Source of the DNA: Orychophragmus violaceus
Lineage: Eukaryota; Streptophyta; Magnoliopsida; Brassicales; Brassicaceae
Length of the DNA: 64,000 nucleotides
Direction of reading: 5' to 3'
NCBI GenBank assembly: GCA_030180135.1
Contig: CM058239.1
Location: forward strand, 71,679,823 to 71,743,822
Part shown: positions 32,437-43,724 of the stretch, in pieces
Layout of the letters: the number at the start of each line of letters is the position of its first letter
Position numbering within the stretch: the stretch's first letter is position 1
The notes under the pieces: generated by a model
The model's database searches: none
The model's input: the letters and a program-made list of their open reading frames with translations, nothing else
Told to the model about the DNA's origin: nothing
Program-made: the position numbers and the translations under genes

Positions 32437-33047
32437 ACGAGTGATATCGTAAACGATGAGAGCTCCAACGATTAGGAATTTTATCTTCGATTAGAAATTT
32501 TGAAAAGGAAAAAGTTGAAGCAAATATGATGAATCAGGTGAAGAAGAGAAAGAAACCGGGACGGGTTCGGTTAATTGAGTTCTTATTTATATATGAACTG
32601 TTAAGTTTATATAATAGTTGTTTTAAATAATACTTGAATTATCAAGATAGCATAGTGGTAAAATATGTTTTCAATGCAACCTGAATTCGAAGACTGGTGT
32701 TGTGAAATTATTTTCAAACTCAATTTTTTGGGTTCATGTATGTTTTTGCTAGCTTGTAGTTCGAAAATTTTTGGCCAAAATTAAAAAATTCATGTATTTT
32801 TAGCAGTTTTTTCAAATAATTTTTTTGGACAAAACGACGTCGTTTGGTCTTAACGGAACCGTTAACCGTTCGTCGTTTCATCTTAACATATCAAATAACG
32901 GTATAATGTTTTGGTCGAGTCAACCACAAATTTATTGATTATCGAAAAAATCAGTCAAAATTAAGGTATTTTTTTGTTAGTTTTGTAGTCTAAGTATTTT
33001 TTGATCAAAATAAAATAGTTCAACGTTTAGCATTTTTCCCCATTATT

Positions 33048-33077
33048 GATGTCAAAAAAAAAAAAAAAAAAAAAAAA
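33048..33077 (+). mobile_element. Minimal poly(A) insertion with 18-bp target duplication
   Basis: GATGTC followed by about 24 A residues is flanked by AGCATTTTTCCCATTATT at 33078-33095 and the same sequence with one extra C at 33029-33047. Such a poly(A) stub with a long TSD is typical of LINE-mediated retroposition. It interrupts the right end of the MULE, so it is younger. Confidence 0.65.
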
Positions 33078-33099
33078 AGCATTTTTCCCATTATTTATT

Positions 33100-33374
33100 T
33101 ATAATAGTAATTCTTTTGTCAAATAAGTAAGGTCTATCCGGGTCCGCATAGTTTTTATTTTTGGGGGGCTTAACTCGTATAAACCGTTCATATTTACGCC
33201 TAAATTTTCATGACCAGGACCTGTGGTGCAGAATCGGTCATGCATATTCTCAAGTACGGTACTTGGGTGTATTAATGTTTTTACGAAAACACATAAACAA
33301 TCAACAATCTTTCTAATAGCAAATGATACTTGGATGTTGTTTAGCTTACAACAAAAATAAAATACTTGGATGTT
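33100..33374. other. Intergenic, 3' of the alpha-crystallin gene
   Basis: AT-rich host-like sequence without an ORF; it presumably contains the 3' UTR of the minus-strand gene that ends at 33375. Confidence 0.5.
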
Positions 33375-34951
33375 TCAGTCTTCATAGTAGAGCTTCTTCA
33401 CTACGCCCTCAAGAACACCATCTGCCCCAAAATTACCATTGAAATCTTCGTTGCTCACAGGACCCGGAAGCTGGAAAGAGATGGTGAAGTGGCCTGGAGG
33501 GCACAAGTTCTGTGATAGCATCTTGAACACCTGATTGTGTTTGCAGACTGTCTTCTCACCCGTCGTTGTTGCTCCTTTTATTAGAATCTTACCGTCTGGT
33601 TCTATTTCGCAGCTGAACTCCTCTGTTGGTTTCAAACATGTCAGATTCAGCAGAAAACGGCTAAAAGCACAAGATACAAAGGTTAGCACCTCATGAACAA
33701 GTAATAAAAGATTTAACCTTTTCAAAACAGCATATTCTCTGTGCCAATAAACATTCTTCTGAATGAGTACTAATACGCTAATTGGAAATTTGAGAAATCT
33801 TTGAGACTTACTTTCATCTCTTGAAACACCAGGGAGTGAGACACGAAAATAGTATGAGTCGTCGGATTCAGCAATATCCACCAAACCAATCGTTGGGCCA
33901 ATCTTCCCCATGGCAGCACTTCCAGTAAGGGCAACTCCGGTTTTTGATTGGCCGATAAGGTTATAAAACTCTGGAGTTGATTCAGAAGGCAGAAATATCA
34001 TTGCTGGACCTCCTGCTTTCTCTGCATTCTCGTTCACCTTGTTACCCGACATGGACATATGGCCAGATAATGGACCGACGAAAGGTAAACTGTTCAACGG
34101 AGCGACTTCAAGAACTTGTGAAAAATTGATGTTTTCCCTCATCCCATTTTGCGCACTTGAAGACCTGAAGCACAGTAATTCCTATAAATCATACACTTGG
34201 ACTTACTATAAAGCAGAATCACTAACATAGCGAGTGTTATTGAATAAAAAGCTGAATCTTGAAACATTAAAATGCTATTTGAACTGAGAGTTTTCAAGAT
34301 GAGGTAGCTAGAAGGATATTGACACTATATAGGTCAATAAGATCTAACAAGGGTTAGATTAGAGAGGCAAACTAAGTCTTGATGTATAACTGCAATCCCC
34401 AGATGTTTATGAACAAGCCAATATGATAGTCAAAACTTGGATACATAATTGACATGACTATGACCCAACTATTTCGATTCGACCAAGTTAAAATCTACAA
34501 ACCTTCCCTCATCTACTTTGTCAAATATCCACAATGCTAAGCATGAGCCAAACACTTATCTAAGAAACTCTTTTACGCTTTCATGACAACAAATTACACG
34601 TTATCGACAAGGGGTTTTGCCAAAAAAATTGAAGATCAGACCCGGAACTCTGTCAATATCATACGTTTTTTGGACTTCTTTTTAAGTTTTGAATCCGAAC
34701 AAGTTTAGCGAAACCCTAATTTTGAGCAAACAAGTATTTCATCAAAGCTCAAGGCTTTTAGCTAATCGAACTACAAATGTAGATTTTTCTTTCACAATGA
34801 TACGAATCAAGCTCCCACTAATTTCCCCCTAAAGAAATTCATATTGTTCACTAGAACGGAAGAAAAGGTAAACCTTTCGATAATCGCACAGATGAGCAGA
34901 AACGAAAATAAAGCGAGGCTTTCTCTAAGCAAATCAGCCAATCTACCTCAT
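33375..34951 (-). CDS. Alpha-crystallin-domain (HSP20-like) protein, IDM2/IDM3-like, three exons, 201 aa
   Basis: Predicted coding exons on the minus strand are 34951-34947, 34164-33812 and 33622-33375; together they make 606 nt, exactly 202 codons including the stop. Junctions follow the GT-AG rule: ATGAG|GTAGAT with TTCAG|GTCTTC, and GATGAAA|GTAAGT with CAACAG|AGGAGT. The protein starts MRSSSAQNGM, has a glycine-rich middle (about 75-95) and a C-terminal alpha-crystallin-like domain from about residue 97 (YYFRVSLPGVSRDEK, CEIEPDGKILIKG, FTISFQLPGPV) ending KKLYYED. Similar plant proteins include the IDM2/IDM3 group, which act as chaperone-like subunits of a histone acetyltransferase complex in active DNA demethylation; assignment to that role is inference. 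The two large exons are secure; the 5-nt first coding exon is inferred from splice phase. Confidence 0.75.
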
Positions 34952-35039
34952 CGGAGACGTTGGAAGAAATTTCCAAGGAGCTTGTTGGCTTTGGTTTCTC
35001 CTTTTACTTTTCTGCGAGTAGTCAGATGATTGTGTGCAA

Positions 35040-35546
35040 AAGAAAAGGGTCATCCTCTCATATACCTTTATTGCGGAACAAAAATCTAAAATGATCTATT
35101 ATAACTTAGAATTTCTTTTAACATTATTTTTAATCTGAAATATAGGTTAAGTTATCAAAAAACTAAAGTAAATAAACAAAATTACAACTTATATATATAT
35201 ATTTTATCCACCGTCCAAACCTATCGGATCTAATTCGCGTTTTCAAACTCTTCTTTCCCATTTTAAACATTTAAATTTATTTTCGAATTTTATTTTTGGG
35301 TTATTCGTGAAACTAGGTACAATTACTTTAGTTTTTCTGGGTTATTCGTAAAACTAGGTACGACTACTCTAGTTCTTCTCGATTCCGAATTCGATTTTCA
35401 TGTAAAATGGTGGGGACATAACATTCAAGAGATTATAAAAGACGATATTCTATATTAAAAAAGAGTACTTCTGAGATGTTCTTCAAAAAATGAGTACTAC
35501 ATAGCCAAAAATTAAAAACAAAAAAAACAGAGTACGAGAAAAGAAA
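35040..35546. other. Intergenic with 41-bp tandem duplication
   Basis: Separates two minus-strand genes. GGGTTATTCGTGAAACTAGG and a close copy lie in tandem in about 35297-35380, each unit about 41 bp. A (TA)n stretch is near 35190-35202. The part next to 35040 should hold the promoter of the alpha-crystallin gene; I see no clear TATA box. Confidence 0.5.
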
Positions 35547-36223
35547 TTAATGGAGATAAGGAACAATTTGAATCATGTAGTAGAACTTCATGCACCGTTT
35601 GTACATGAAGCACTCAGCGCAGTCGATTTCCATATCGAGAATATGGCAAGATCTAGTGGGCCTTCTGCTCCGCATCGATTGCACATAAACCTGCTTCTTC
35701 TCGACAGTGATTCCATGTAGTATCCTCCTCAAATTCTTCAAAACTCGGGCCACCAAATCCTCCTCATCTTCCCGCCAGTACCTGAAGGCAATTTTATCAA
35801 AGAGACCTTCTAGAGGATCGCTGTGGAGGAAGCGCAGAACACCATATAGGTAAGCAGCTTCCAAAATCTCATCTTCGCCCTCTCACTCGCGGCATTGCTT
35901 AGAAAAGCCATTCCGTTTTCCACATCACCCTCTTCGAAGTAAGTGATAATACCTTGCACAAAGAAAGCGGCGCAGTTCTCATGGTCTAAGCATTTGTTCA
36001 GAAACACCATTTGCTGAATCCCAATGAGAGGATTCTTCACCAGCGGCGAGAGACAGAGAGAATGGATGACTTCGGGACTGTTGGAAGCTTCTTTCATTAT
36101 TTTGCAGGTTGCTCTCAAGTTGCAGTAGTCGGCAGAGGAAGCTTTGCCGGCTTTTTGTACGATCTTGGTGAGGACTTCGATCGGGAGTTGTTTCAGAGAG
36201 ACAATCAATCTCCTATTGGCCAT
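35547..36223 (-). pseudogene. Small F-box protein gene, frameshifted
   Basis: The frame from 36223 gives an N-terminal F-box (LKQLPIEVLTKIVQKAG to about residue 50), then NPLIGIQQMVFLNKCLDHENC and GIITYFEEGDVENGMAFLSNAA, and runs out of frame at 35810. The family-like continuation is found one frame over (35864-35547): DEILEAAYLYGVLRFL, then a cysteine-containing end, CAECFMYKRC. The switch lies in the bases near 35870-35885, consistent with a single-base deletion or a sequencing error. The architecture resembles the small Arabidopsis At1g67623/At2g35280-type F-box proteins, which would serve as substrate adaptors of SCF ubiquitin ligases. If the frameshift is real, only a truncated protein of about 137 aa is made. 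Confidence 0.8.
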
Positions 36224-36235
36224 AGTTATGGGTGA

Positions 36236-36305
36236 GTTCTTCTTTGTTTTTTGAACTTCTCTCTGTTTTTTGAACTTCTCTCTAATTTTAGAACTTCTCT
36301 TGCTT
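36236..36305. repeat. Short tandem repeats in the F-box 5' UTR
   Basis: Three imperfect copies of about 22 bp ending GAACTTCTCTC lie between the F-box ATG and its TATA-like box. Confidence 0.6.
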
Positions 36306-36330
36306 GATGGTTATGAGATCATCGTCTCAG

Positions 36331-36339
36331 TATTTATAG
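36331..36339 (-). promoter_or_regulatory. TATA box of the F-box gene
   Basis: CTATAAATA on the minus strand, 108 bp upstream of the ATG at 36223. Confidence 0.6.
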
Positions 36340-36599
36340 AAAATATTTTTGACCCATGATTTTTAGGGTAGCGTCTTATGGATGCAGAGACGTGACGGTT
36401 CGCCGGATTCGCAGAGACGTGTAATGATGATGGCATCTTTCTTGGGGTTGAAGAGCGACGGCTTGTTTGCCTTGTTTGTCCCCTGCATTAAACGGCTCCA
36501 TTAACGTTGTGATTTGACAATATTTCGAGAAGGGTAAACGTCAAATCGGTTTATATGAGAGGCAAATACAGAGAAACCAGAAGAAAGAGAAGATAGAAT

Positions 36600-36613
36600 T
36601 TTTGGCGCCAAAA
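36600..36613. promoter_or_regulatory. Perfect E2F-type palindrome
   Basis: TTTTGGCGCCAAAA is a 14-bp perfect palindrome containing two opposed E2F consensus sites (TTTSGCGC-like), 377 bp upstream of the F-box ATG. Binding is inferred from the motif only. Confidence 0.45.
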
Positions 36614-36619
36614 CTTAAC

Positions 36620-37140
36620 ACATAGTTTTACCTAAGATATTAGTTTTACGTAATTTGCAAATAGTTCTACTTTTTATGGTTTTAGTTTATTTAGTATTAC
36701 GTAATCTAAAATTGTGTTTTTGTAGTTTTACAATTGATATAAATCGATTTAATATGTAATTATGACTGTCGTATACAATAATTTGTTTAAAATATTCATT
36801 TTTAAAAAATTTCTTACTTATTTGGTTTTTAGTTACAAAGTGATCTTAAAAGTATAAGATCAATATAGTGTTGTTTCTTTCATTATATGTCGATTTAGTC
36901 GATTAACATATAATTCGACTAACTTATGAATCTGGTAGTTTTATGTTGATTAATTTAGATTTGTTAGTATGATATTTGTTATTATAATTTTACAAATTTC
37001 ACAATTTTCATAGTAATACTAGTATTACCAGTATTACCGTGCATTAATCAAATATGTAATACGAGTTCTACTAGTTATACATAGTTCTACAATCGCATGA
37101 ACATTAAAATTGGTTCGGTTTCAGGTTTTAATTTACATAC
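36620..37140. other. AT-rich intergenic region
   Basis: No ORF, RNA gene or clear element. It has recurring AGTTTTAC and TAGTTCTAC words, possibly from an old repeat. Confidence 0.4.
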
Positions 37141-37164
37141 AGCGCACTACGATTCAAATCCAAT

Positions 37165-37550
37165 AAGTCCACAACAATGGTAAACACGAATTTAGAGTCC
37201 TAATCGACCCAAAACAATGGTAAACCGAGTCTTAATCGATCCAAACCAATGGTAAACACGAATTTAGAGTCCTAATCGACCCAAAACAATGGTAAACCAC
37301 GAATTTAGAGTCTGAATCGACCCAAAACAATGGTAAACCAAGCCATAATTGACTTAAAATAATGGTAAACCGAGTCTTAATCGACCCAAACCAATGGTAA
37401 AAACACGAATTTAGAGTCCTAATCGACCCAAAACAATGGTAAACCACGAATTTAGAGTCTGAATCGACCCAAAACAATGGTAAATCAAGCCTTAATAGAC
37501 CCAAAACAAAGGTAAACCAAGTTTTAATCGACCCAAACCAATGGTAAAAC
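37165..37550. repeat. Minisatellite based on AATCGACCCAAAACAATGG
   Basis: About eleven copies of the core AATCGACCCAAAACAATGGT lie 29-42 bp apart, often followed by ACGAATTTAGAGTC. A higher-order duplication of about 150 bp is visible (compare 37235-37380 with 37388-37530). The minus-strand 90-codon ORF at 37232-37504 merely translates the repeat. Confidence 0.85.
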
Positions 37551-38560
37551 GCGAATCAAATCCAATAGACCTCAATTTGCAAACCCAACGATGTTCCAAG
37601 GATCTAGATTCTGACGACGGCGATTGAGAATGATGGCGGCAACGGCGGAGCTCCCTGAATCACGCGGGTTCGCGAACCCGGTTCCGGTTCCGGTTCGCGA
37701 GCTGCTCGAGGATCGGGTGAGGAGATCGGATCGGGCGGTGGGTCAGGTTTGTTTATTTTTTTTAATGATTTTTGTTTTTTAAATCAAGAAAGCAGGAGGG
37801 GCAAGTTCGTCTTTCAACATTTTATTAAATCAAAAGGGGTATGGGAAATTAAAAAGGGGTAACCGGGATTTCCATTTCGCCAATAAGAGTATATCTGACG
37901 ATTTCTCAAAAGAAAAAGGGTATAAAGCACACAGTCTTTGTCAATTGTGCTTTGGGTTTGGTTTATTGTCCCCTCTGTAGTTCAGATTCTGCAAAATTTA
38001 ACTCAAATTTTTACTCTTATTTTTTCCCCCAACTATCATATTTAATCAATGTTTTTTCTAAAAAAAATTGTTTGCTCAATTACCCTAATTTTTTTTTTGT
38101 ATGCTCAATTCCACCTAAAAAAATAACACTCTAAAATTAAATTCAAATCAACTAGTGATTGTCCGAAATTTTGATTTTGATTTTGATTTTTATCGGGTCA
38201 GATTTTCTTTACCAATTGAATTTTGGACTCGAGTTAAATCGAATTATGAGAAATCAGTATTTTCTAAACACGATTTAACTTATACAAATATAAGTTTAGC
38301 CTTTTTAATTTCGCTGGTGGAATTGAGCAGACAAAAAAGATTAGGAAGAAGCATGATTAAATAAGATAGTTGGGGGAAGAAAATTAAGAATTTAAGAATT
38401 TGTGGTGAATCATGCAGAAACTGAATTATAGAAAGGGACATAAACAATCAACCCATTGGGCATAATTCACTTTATCCCAACTGTACTAGTAAAAAATGGG
38501 TTAGGTAGTATTAGAGGCATCTACAAATAAACTTTATTTTTGAGATTTGGAAAAACCTCA
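37551..38560. other. Intergenic, GC palindrome then AT-rich sequence
   Basis: GGGTTCGCGAACCC, a perfect 14-bp palindrome, sits in a GC-rich patch at about 37660-37745 next to GGTTCCGGTTCCGGTTCG. The remainder is AT-rich; ORFs at 37952-38134 and 38155-38364 have no coding character. Confidence 0.45.
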
Positions 38561-38561
38561 A

Positions 38562-39366
38562 AGTGCCAACATCTTCAAATGTTGGTGATAAGTGCCAACA
38601 TCTTCAAATGTTGGTGATCTGTGATACCATTCTGAAAATATCTCTATAATTGCACAATGAATATCTTCGCGCATTCAGTTGTTGTAGACTTTTATATTTT
38701 GATGTATTCGTCTATCACATCATTAGAAAATATTGCATAAAATAAATCAATAAGAGAATTAAAAGGGTTCTAAATCTTCTCTAATAAAAGAAGAATATCA
38801 GACTTGTCTACTCAAAAACTTTGCTACAAATCTATCTAAAAAGCCAAAGGTAAAAGAAAACATAGCCTAACAAGTGGCTTAAAATCCTATAACTAACCTA
38901 ATAACATGAGTTGGACTTTTTATAAATATGAAAAAAAATTGGGCTAAAGTTCAAATCTTCAAACATCTTAAAACGAGAAATCATGTTTGAGTGACTAGTT
39001 TCGACCGACACCATCGGTCGACACCAAATCCAAATGTGGTCTAGCTCCCTTGATTCTATAACTTCTTCAGACCAGCTCCAAATGCTTCCAAAATCTCCAA
39101 AGTGGTTAATCTTATACCTACACCTATGAAGACTCTAAAATAATCTCCAAAGTGGTTAATCTCCAAAGTGTAACATCTAAAGCCATATGATATCTCTAAT
39201 CCACTCCTCTAAAGAAAGTATCCAACATCTAAAACTTCACTGAAACCATGGTGTGGAAAATCTCTCTGATAAGCTCTGAATCTAATCCAAGCAGCTTTAA
39301 AGGATACAGTTGGATCCTAATTAAATGTGATAATCATTTTACCCAGCTATGCAAACCTAGCATCAT
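38562..39366 (-). repeat. Old LTR-like debris with duplicated hairpin
   Basis: AGTGCCAACATC...GTTGGTGAT is tandemly duplicated near 38570-38620, each copy forming a CCAACAT/ATGTTGG hairpin. It is followed by TGATACCATTCTG, which resembles a degenerate reverse PBS. The segment to about 39366 shares word order with solo LTR H (AGCCTAACAAGTGGCTTAAAA near 38868; CTCCAAAGTGG repeats) and has a palindrome pair at about 39001-39022. Probably an old gypsy-type LTR. Confidence 0.45.
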
Positions 39367-39383
39367 CATAAAGTTGAAGAGAA

Positions 39384-39718
39384 ATGAATTCTTGCTATTC
39401 CCAATTTGTTAAAGAACCTGGTGCAGTTGTTCCAGCTAGTAAGCTGCTTCTCCAGCAAGAGAATATGGGAATAGCTTGTAGAACATGTAGTGATGAGGAC
39501 ATGGATCCTAGCCAAGATACAACTAAGAAAGTTCATGTGGTGAGTTGCATCAAGAACAAGGTCAGGCACAAGAGTCTTGCAAAAGGAATTCAATCAAGGT
39601 GTAGTAATTTTGATCAACCAAAAAGAGCTTGATGACATTACTGACCAGCTCAACGAACTCTCCATCAAACCAAGTGAAGCTGCCAAAGGAGACTTGCTTG
39701 ATGACCACGGTCCAATTT
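39384..39718 (+). other. Unrecognised open segment left of element E
   Basis: Open in two overlapping frames: 39384-39632 (82 codons) and a frame continuing through DQLNELSIKPSEAAKGDLL to the E LTR. The codons look protein-like but I cannot assign a family. It may be the decayed interior of the element into which E inserted, or a host fragment. Confidence 0.35.
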
Positions 39719-40666
39719 TGATGAGGGCATCAAGCCATCATCAACCAAGATGCATAGAGGAGAGACCAACCAGCCGGTCCATGCCAGTGGAGATAAGCAA
39801 CCATGAGCTAAACCACTCAGCCATGAAGATTCCACTCATGCCAACCAACTCAGCATCAATGGCTTGCATCAAATAGCCATCCTTGAAGACATTGGTCGAG
39901 CCAGAATAGCCCCGGTTCATGTTGGATCACAAGTTATGCAAATTGCCAATCCGGAGCCATTTAAGGAAACTATGAAGACCACTTGGTTTATCACCTCTCA
40001 AACCAAGACTTGGCGACCAGGAGACATTTATCACAACCCAAAGAAGCTAGAAGACGTCCTAAGTCCATACAGAATGCACATAATCACTTGGAGAATCAAA
40101 TGGACCGACTTGCCTATTTTGGAGCCTAAGAAGATCATCAACCAACGACTACATTCTGATGTGTTTCTACACAATCCCAAGCCACATTCACTGCACCTGG
40201 ACATTCCTAGACATCATTCATACTTGCCTAAACCACCAAGACTCAAGAGTTTCCATACTTGGCCAAGAATCCCCTTGAATCGGCCCAACGACTAGTTTTT
40301 ATTAAGCAACGATTTCTTTCTTTATTTCTGGCCATATGGCCGTTGTGTACAGCTTATTTAACATTAGTCTAGTCCATTGTAATATTTACCTTTCAATCAA
40401 TTAAGAATAATCAGAGTATTTTGTTTCAAAGAGTGTTCTTTGAGTTTTGTGTTCATTAGATTCAATTGAGTGATTCATTGTTTCTTTTGAGTTTTCAGAA
40501 TTAGTTTCTTTTGTGTGATTCAAAGAGACTGTTTCTGCCAAGGATTGAGAGAGTCAATCAGACCACATAGAAAGAGAGTTTTTCATCTCGCCATCCATCT
40601 TCTGTTCAAAGCTGAGAGAGTTACACAACCAGCAGCCTTGAATTCATCCATCTATCCGTGCCTGCA
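39719..40666 (+). repeat. E 5' LTR
   Basis: 948 bp, TGATGAGGGCATC...CCGTGCCTGCA. ORFs inside it (39577-39876 partly, 39864-40295, 40515-40697) recur in the 3' LTR and are not genes. Confidence 0.92.
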
Positions 40667-40671
40667 TCATC

Positions 40672-40684
40672 TGGTATCAGAGCC
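40672..40684 (+). promoter_or_regulatory. E primer binding site
   Basis: TGGTATCAGAGCC, five bases after the LTR, matching initiator-Met tRNA. Confidence 0.92.
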
Positions 40685-41621
40685 GAAAGGCTCCTAAACA
40701 GGTTTTTTCTATCCTTGTTCTTTGTTATTTCCATTAGTTTTCTGTTGATTCAAATAATTTCATCATTTACATTCATCCTTGTGTTTTGTTTCATTGCATC
40801 TTAAATCAAAAACTCATAAAAATCGTTTGTTTATCATCCTGTCTAGTTTATAGTTTTTTTTATTTGTTGCATATTCATAAGAAAAACCTATAAAAATCGT
40901 TTTATCTTGCATTCATTCACTAGTTCATTCTGTTTATCATCATATTTGCATCTAGATTGTTTATGTGTTTTAAGTTTATCATCAAAAACAAAAGAAAAAG
41001 TAGACTGCATTCATATAGCTTCTATTCTTAGTTTCATTACATTCAAAAACCAAAAAGAAAGTGATTTTCATCAAGTTTAGTTTTCTGTGTTTTCATTCAT
41101 CATTCAAAAACCAAAGAAAATAGTCTATTTCTGTTTTATAGTATTTGATTTGCATCCTTTAAACCAAAACCAAAAAGAAAAGTCTATTTGCATTAGTTTT
41201 TATTCTTGGTGTTCTTACTGCATCTTTTATTAAAAACCAGAAAAAGTTTAGAAAAGAGAAGAAGATTATTGTCTTTTGATCTGATTTCTACAAAAACCAA
41301 AACCCAAAAAACATGTTTCTTCCTTATTTAGAGTTTATTTCGAAATTTTGAATTGAAAGACAAGGCTCCACTTTATTTGGACGAAATTTTCTTTCCTTTT
41401 CAATTTCCAAACAGTGTGCTGATTTTCAAACAAGGAAAGTGCAATATTCCTTTCTTTTTCTTTGATCTTTCTATGTGTTTTTCGAAAACCATTGGTCTGA
41501 ATTCATATTCTTTGTCAAGTGGACCGTGCAACATATACAATCTTGGTTTAAAATATAAACTAAGGTCTTTGAACATATTAATACACCTCCCACTTGTTGT
41601 ACGCAGGTAGAAAAAAAAAAT
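40685..41621 (+). other. E leader, degenerate repeats
   Basis: T-rich non-coding leader with loosely repeated units of about 60-75 bp containing CATTCATCATTCAAAAACCA. An A10 tract directly precedes the gag ATG at 41622. The 85-codon ORF at 41353-41610 is not supported. Confidence 0.65.
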
Positions 41622-43724
41622 ATGGAAGATAAAGCTAGGACAAGTGATCTAAACACTTCAGAGATAGATTGGGGAGATGACGAAAGCCAATCATGGAGTG
41701 TAGGAGCAGAATCTGACAGCTCATGGCAAGATGAAGAAGAGTTTGTTGGAGGATCTTGGACAGAAGAAGAGGCATCATAAGCTAACCTCGAGGAGGAGGT
41801 GGAGCATGATCAAGAAGAGTCTGAGATTGAAGGAGACTATGTCTATGAACAATACACCCAATCTGAGTCAAGGCAAGTAGATGTGTGGGAAGAGCAATCT
41901 GACTATGAAGGTACTTATGGAGAAGAATCAGAATACAAGGAAGAAGAAGAACCGCACAGACTTGAATCTTGGAATCTAGATGTTCAATATGACACCAGCC
42001 TTGAAGAAAATCTTGAGTATGAAGGGTTTGAGTTTGGTGAAGAATCATCTCAAGAAGAACATGAAGTTATGTGTGTCTTTGGGAACAGGAGCAGCCACCA
42101 AAGCTTTGAAGAAACTGACTTCCAATACAGCTTAAGTGAAGCTGAGACAGAGATAAGAGAAGAGCCCACTGAAGAAACATGGGAAAACAACACCAGTTCT
42201 GAAATCAGTGAAGGAGAAGAATACCAAGGTGAGCTTTGTCAAGAAGAACCATATAACATCTATTTTTCAGGTAGTGTGCAAGGACCATAAGCTTATCTAA
42301 GGTGGGAAAGAGATATGGATGACTGGTTTCAAGCAAATCAAGTTCCAGAAGAAAAGAAGACAACCATTGCTGAAGAAACTTTAATTGAGGAAGCCTATCT
42401 AGAATGAGATCAGGATGCTTACCTCAGGCTTGAATATGATCTACCAGACCGCACTTGGGAAGAGATGAAGCAGCTGCTGCATAAGGAGTTTGTAGAAGAA
42501 ATCTCAACAGACCCATACTACTCAAGGTGCCAAATTCCTCAAGAACTAAGGAGGTGGATCACAATTACCCCACCAACAAAGACTGCCAGCCCTAAAACAA
42601 GAAGGAAAACGTCCAGTAAGGAGAAGCAACAAGCTTCCAAGGTTAGGAAGAAACCGGCAGAGAAAGCAGTACAAGAGAAGAGTACTAGTAAACCACAAGA
42701 AGAGGTCAATGTCTCAAGATCTACTACCTTACACAAGCAATCAGCAGCATCACACCAAGGTAAGTATTCCAACTCTAATAAAGTTAAAGATCAGACATGT
42801 TATGAATGTCATAAGAGAGGACATTTTGCTGCAACTTGTCCATCTAAACAATTGTTGAAAGAAACATTACTAGGATATAAAACCCCATTAGCTAAAACTA
42901 GTGATAAATTAGCTCATTATGATTTGTTATTTCCCAATTCTAGTGTCATGCATTTGTCTTTGTCAAGAAGATTTGATACAGGGAAAGAAGAACTGAGCAG
43001 TAAAGAGCATGAGCAAACCAAATTCAGTACGGAAGATCAAAGAGAAGATAAACATGTGTTGGTGATCAGGAAGGAAGATGAACGTTTAATGATCACTAGC
43101 TCACAAGAGCAAAAGGTCCAAACCCTCATACAACCTACTGAAGCTGAACATGTAAGTACAAGTATCATACAATCTGTTTTAAGTACTCCAAGAACAGATA
43201 TAATGCACTTGTTCTTCCCAATGAACATCTCTACAAATATAAAGCACAAGGGAGAAGAGAATGTGAAGAGAAGCTCAGAAATATCCCTTACACTAAGTGA
43301 TCAGACTGATCAAGGCAGTAGAGAAAAGGAGGACATCAAGGAGAAACCTCTATACCACATCAAGGATACAACATCTATTAACAAGCTAAGTCTTTCTTTG
43401 ATACATTTCATTTCAAATGATTCAACAGCTGTGTTAAAGAACTTGTTAAGCTTGAAAGAAAATGAGATATCATTAGCACAAGAAATTGACTTTAAGGAGA
43501 AGGATTCAAGTTGTTTATTCTGTGATAAAGAGCCCATAATGCACTTGTTTCTTTGCCCAAGTGTTGAACATATTTCAGGTCATAAGGAGAGCAGGACCAA
43601 GATAGACAAAGCAGGCGCCATACAAGCCCAAAGAAGAGGAGTTTACAATCCTATTTTCTCAAAGGAGAACCACCAGACACTCCACTCACCTCCAGACCAT
43701 ATACCCATCAAGGTAAGACCCTAA
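41622..43724 (+). pseudogene. E Gag (gypsy-type), 701-codon frame with three nonsense codons
   Basis: A single frame runs from ATG 41622 to TAA 43722 with stops at 41778 (TAA), 42288 (TAA) and 42405 (TGA) and no frameshift. The first 220 codons are acidic. AYLRWERDMDDWFQANQ near 42291 starts a Retrotrans_gag-like domain that ends RTWEEMKQLLHKEFV near 42490. A basic Lys/Arg/Ser-rich linker follows, then a CCHC knuckle, CYECHKRGHFAATC, at about codons 392-405, then a long C-terminal region with repeated MHLF and MHLSL motifs. There is no protease or polymerase. The longest still-open part is 42465-43724 (419 codons). Confidence 0.85.

Larger units (their letters stand above)
31516..33089. mobile_element. 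Non-autonomous Mutator-like element with long terminal inverted repeats
   Basis: The ends are GGAAAAA... and ...TTTTTCCC. Sequence from 31516 to about 31930 is inverted and repeated from 33089 back to about 32640, with many substitutions, giving TIRs of about 0.4 kb. Matching landmarks include the CGGCGTCGTTTTGTCC block near 31721 and its partner near 32825, and TTTGTGGTTGACTCG near 31630 with its partner near 32920. The flanks are ATTATTTATT at 31506-31515 and 33090-33099, fitting the 9-10 bp TSD typical of Mutator elements. The interior (about 31930-32640) has no transposase. Confidence 0.8.

Noticed and set aside
37232..37504. 90-codon minus-strand ORF
   Set aside because: It is the translation of a minisatellite; the repeated aa pattern follows the DNA repeat.
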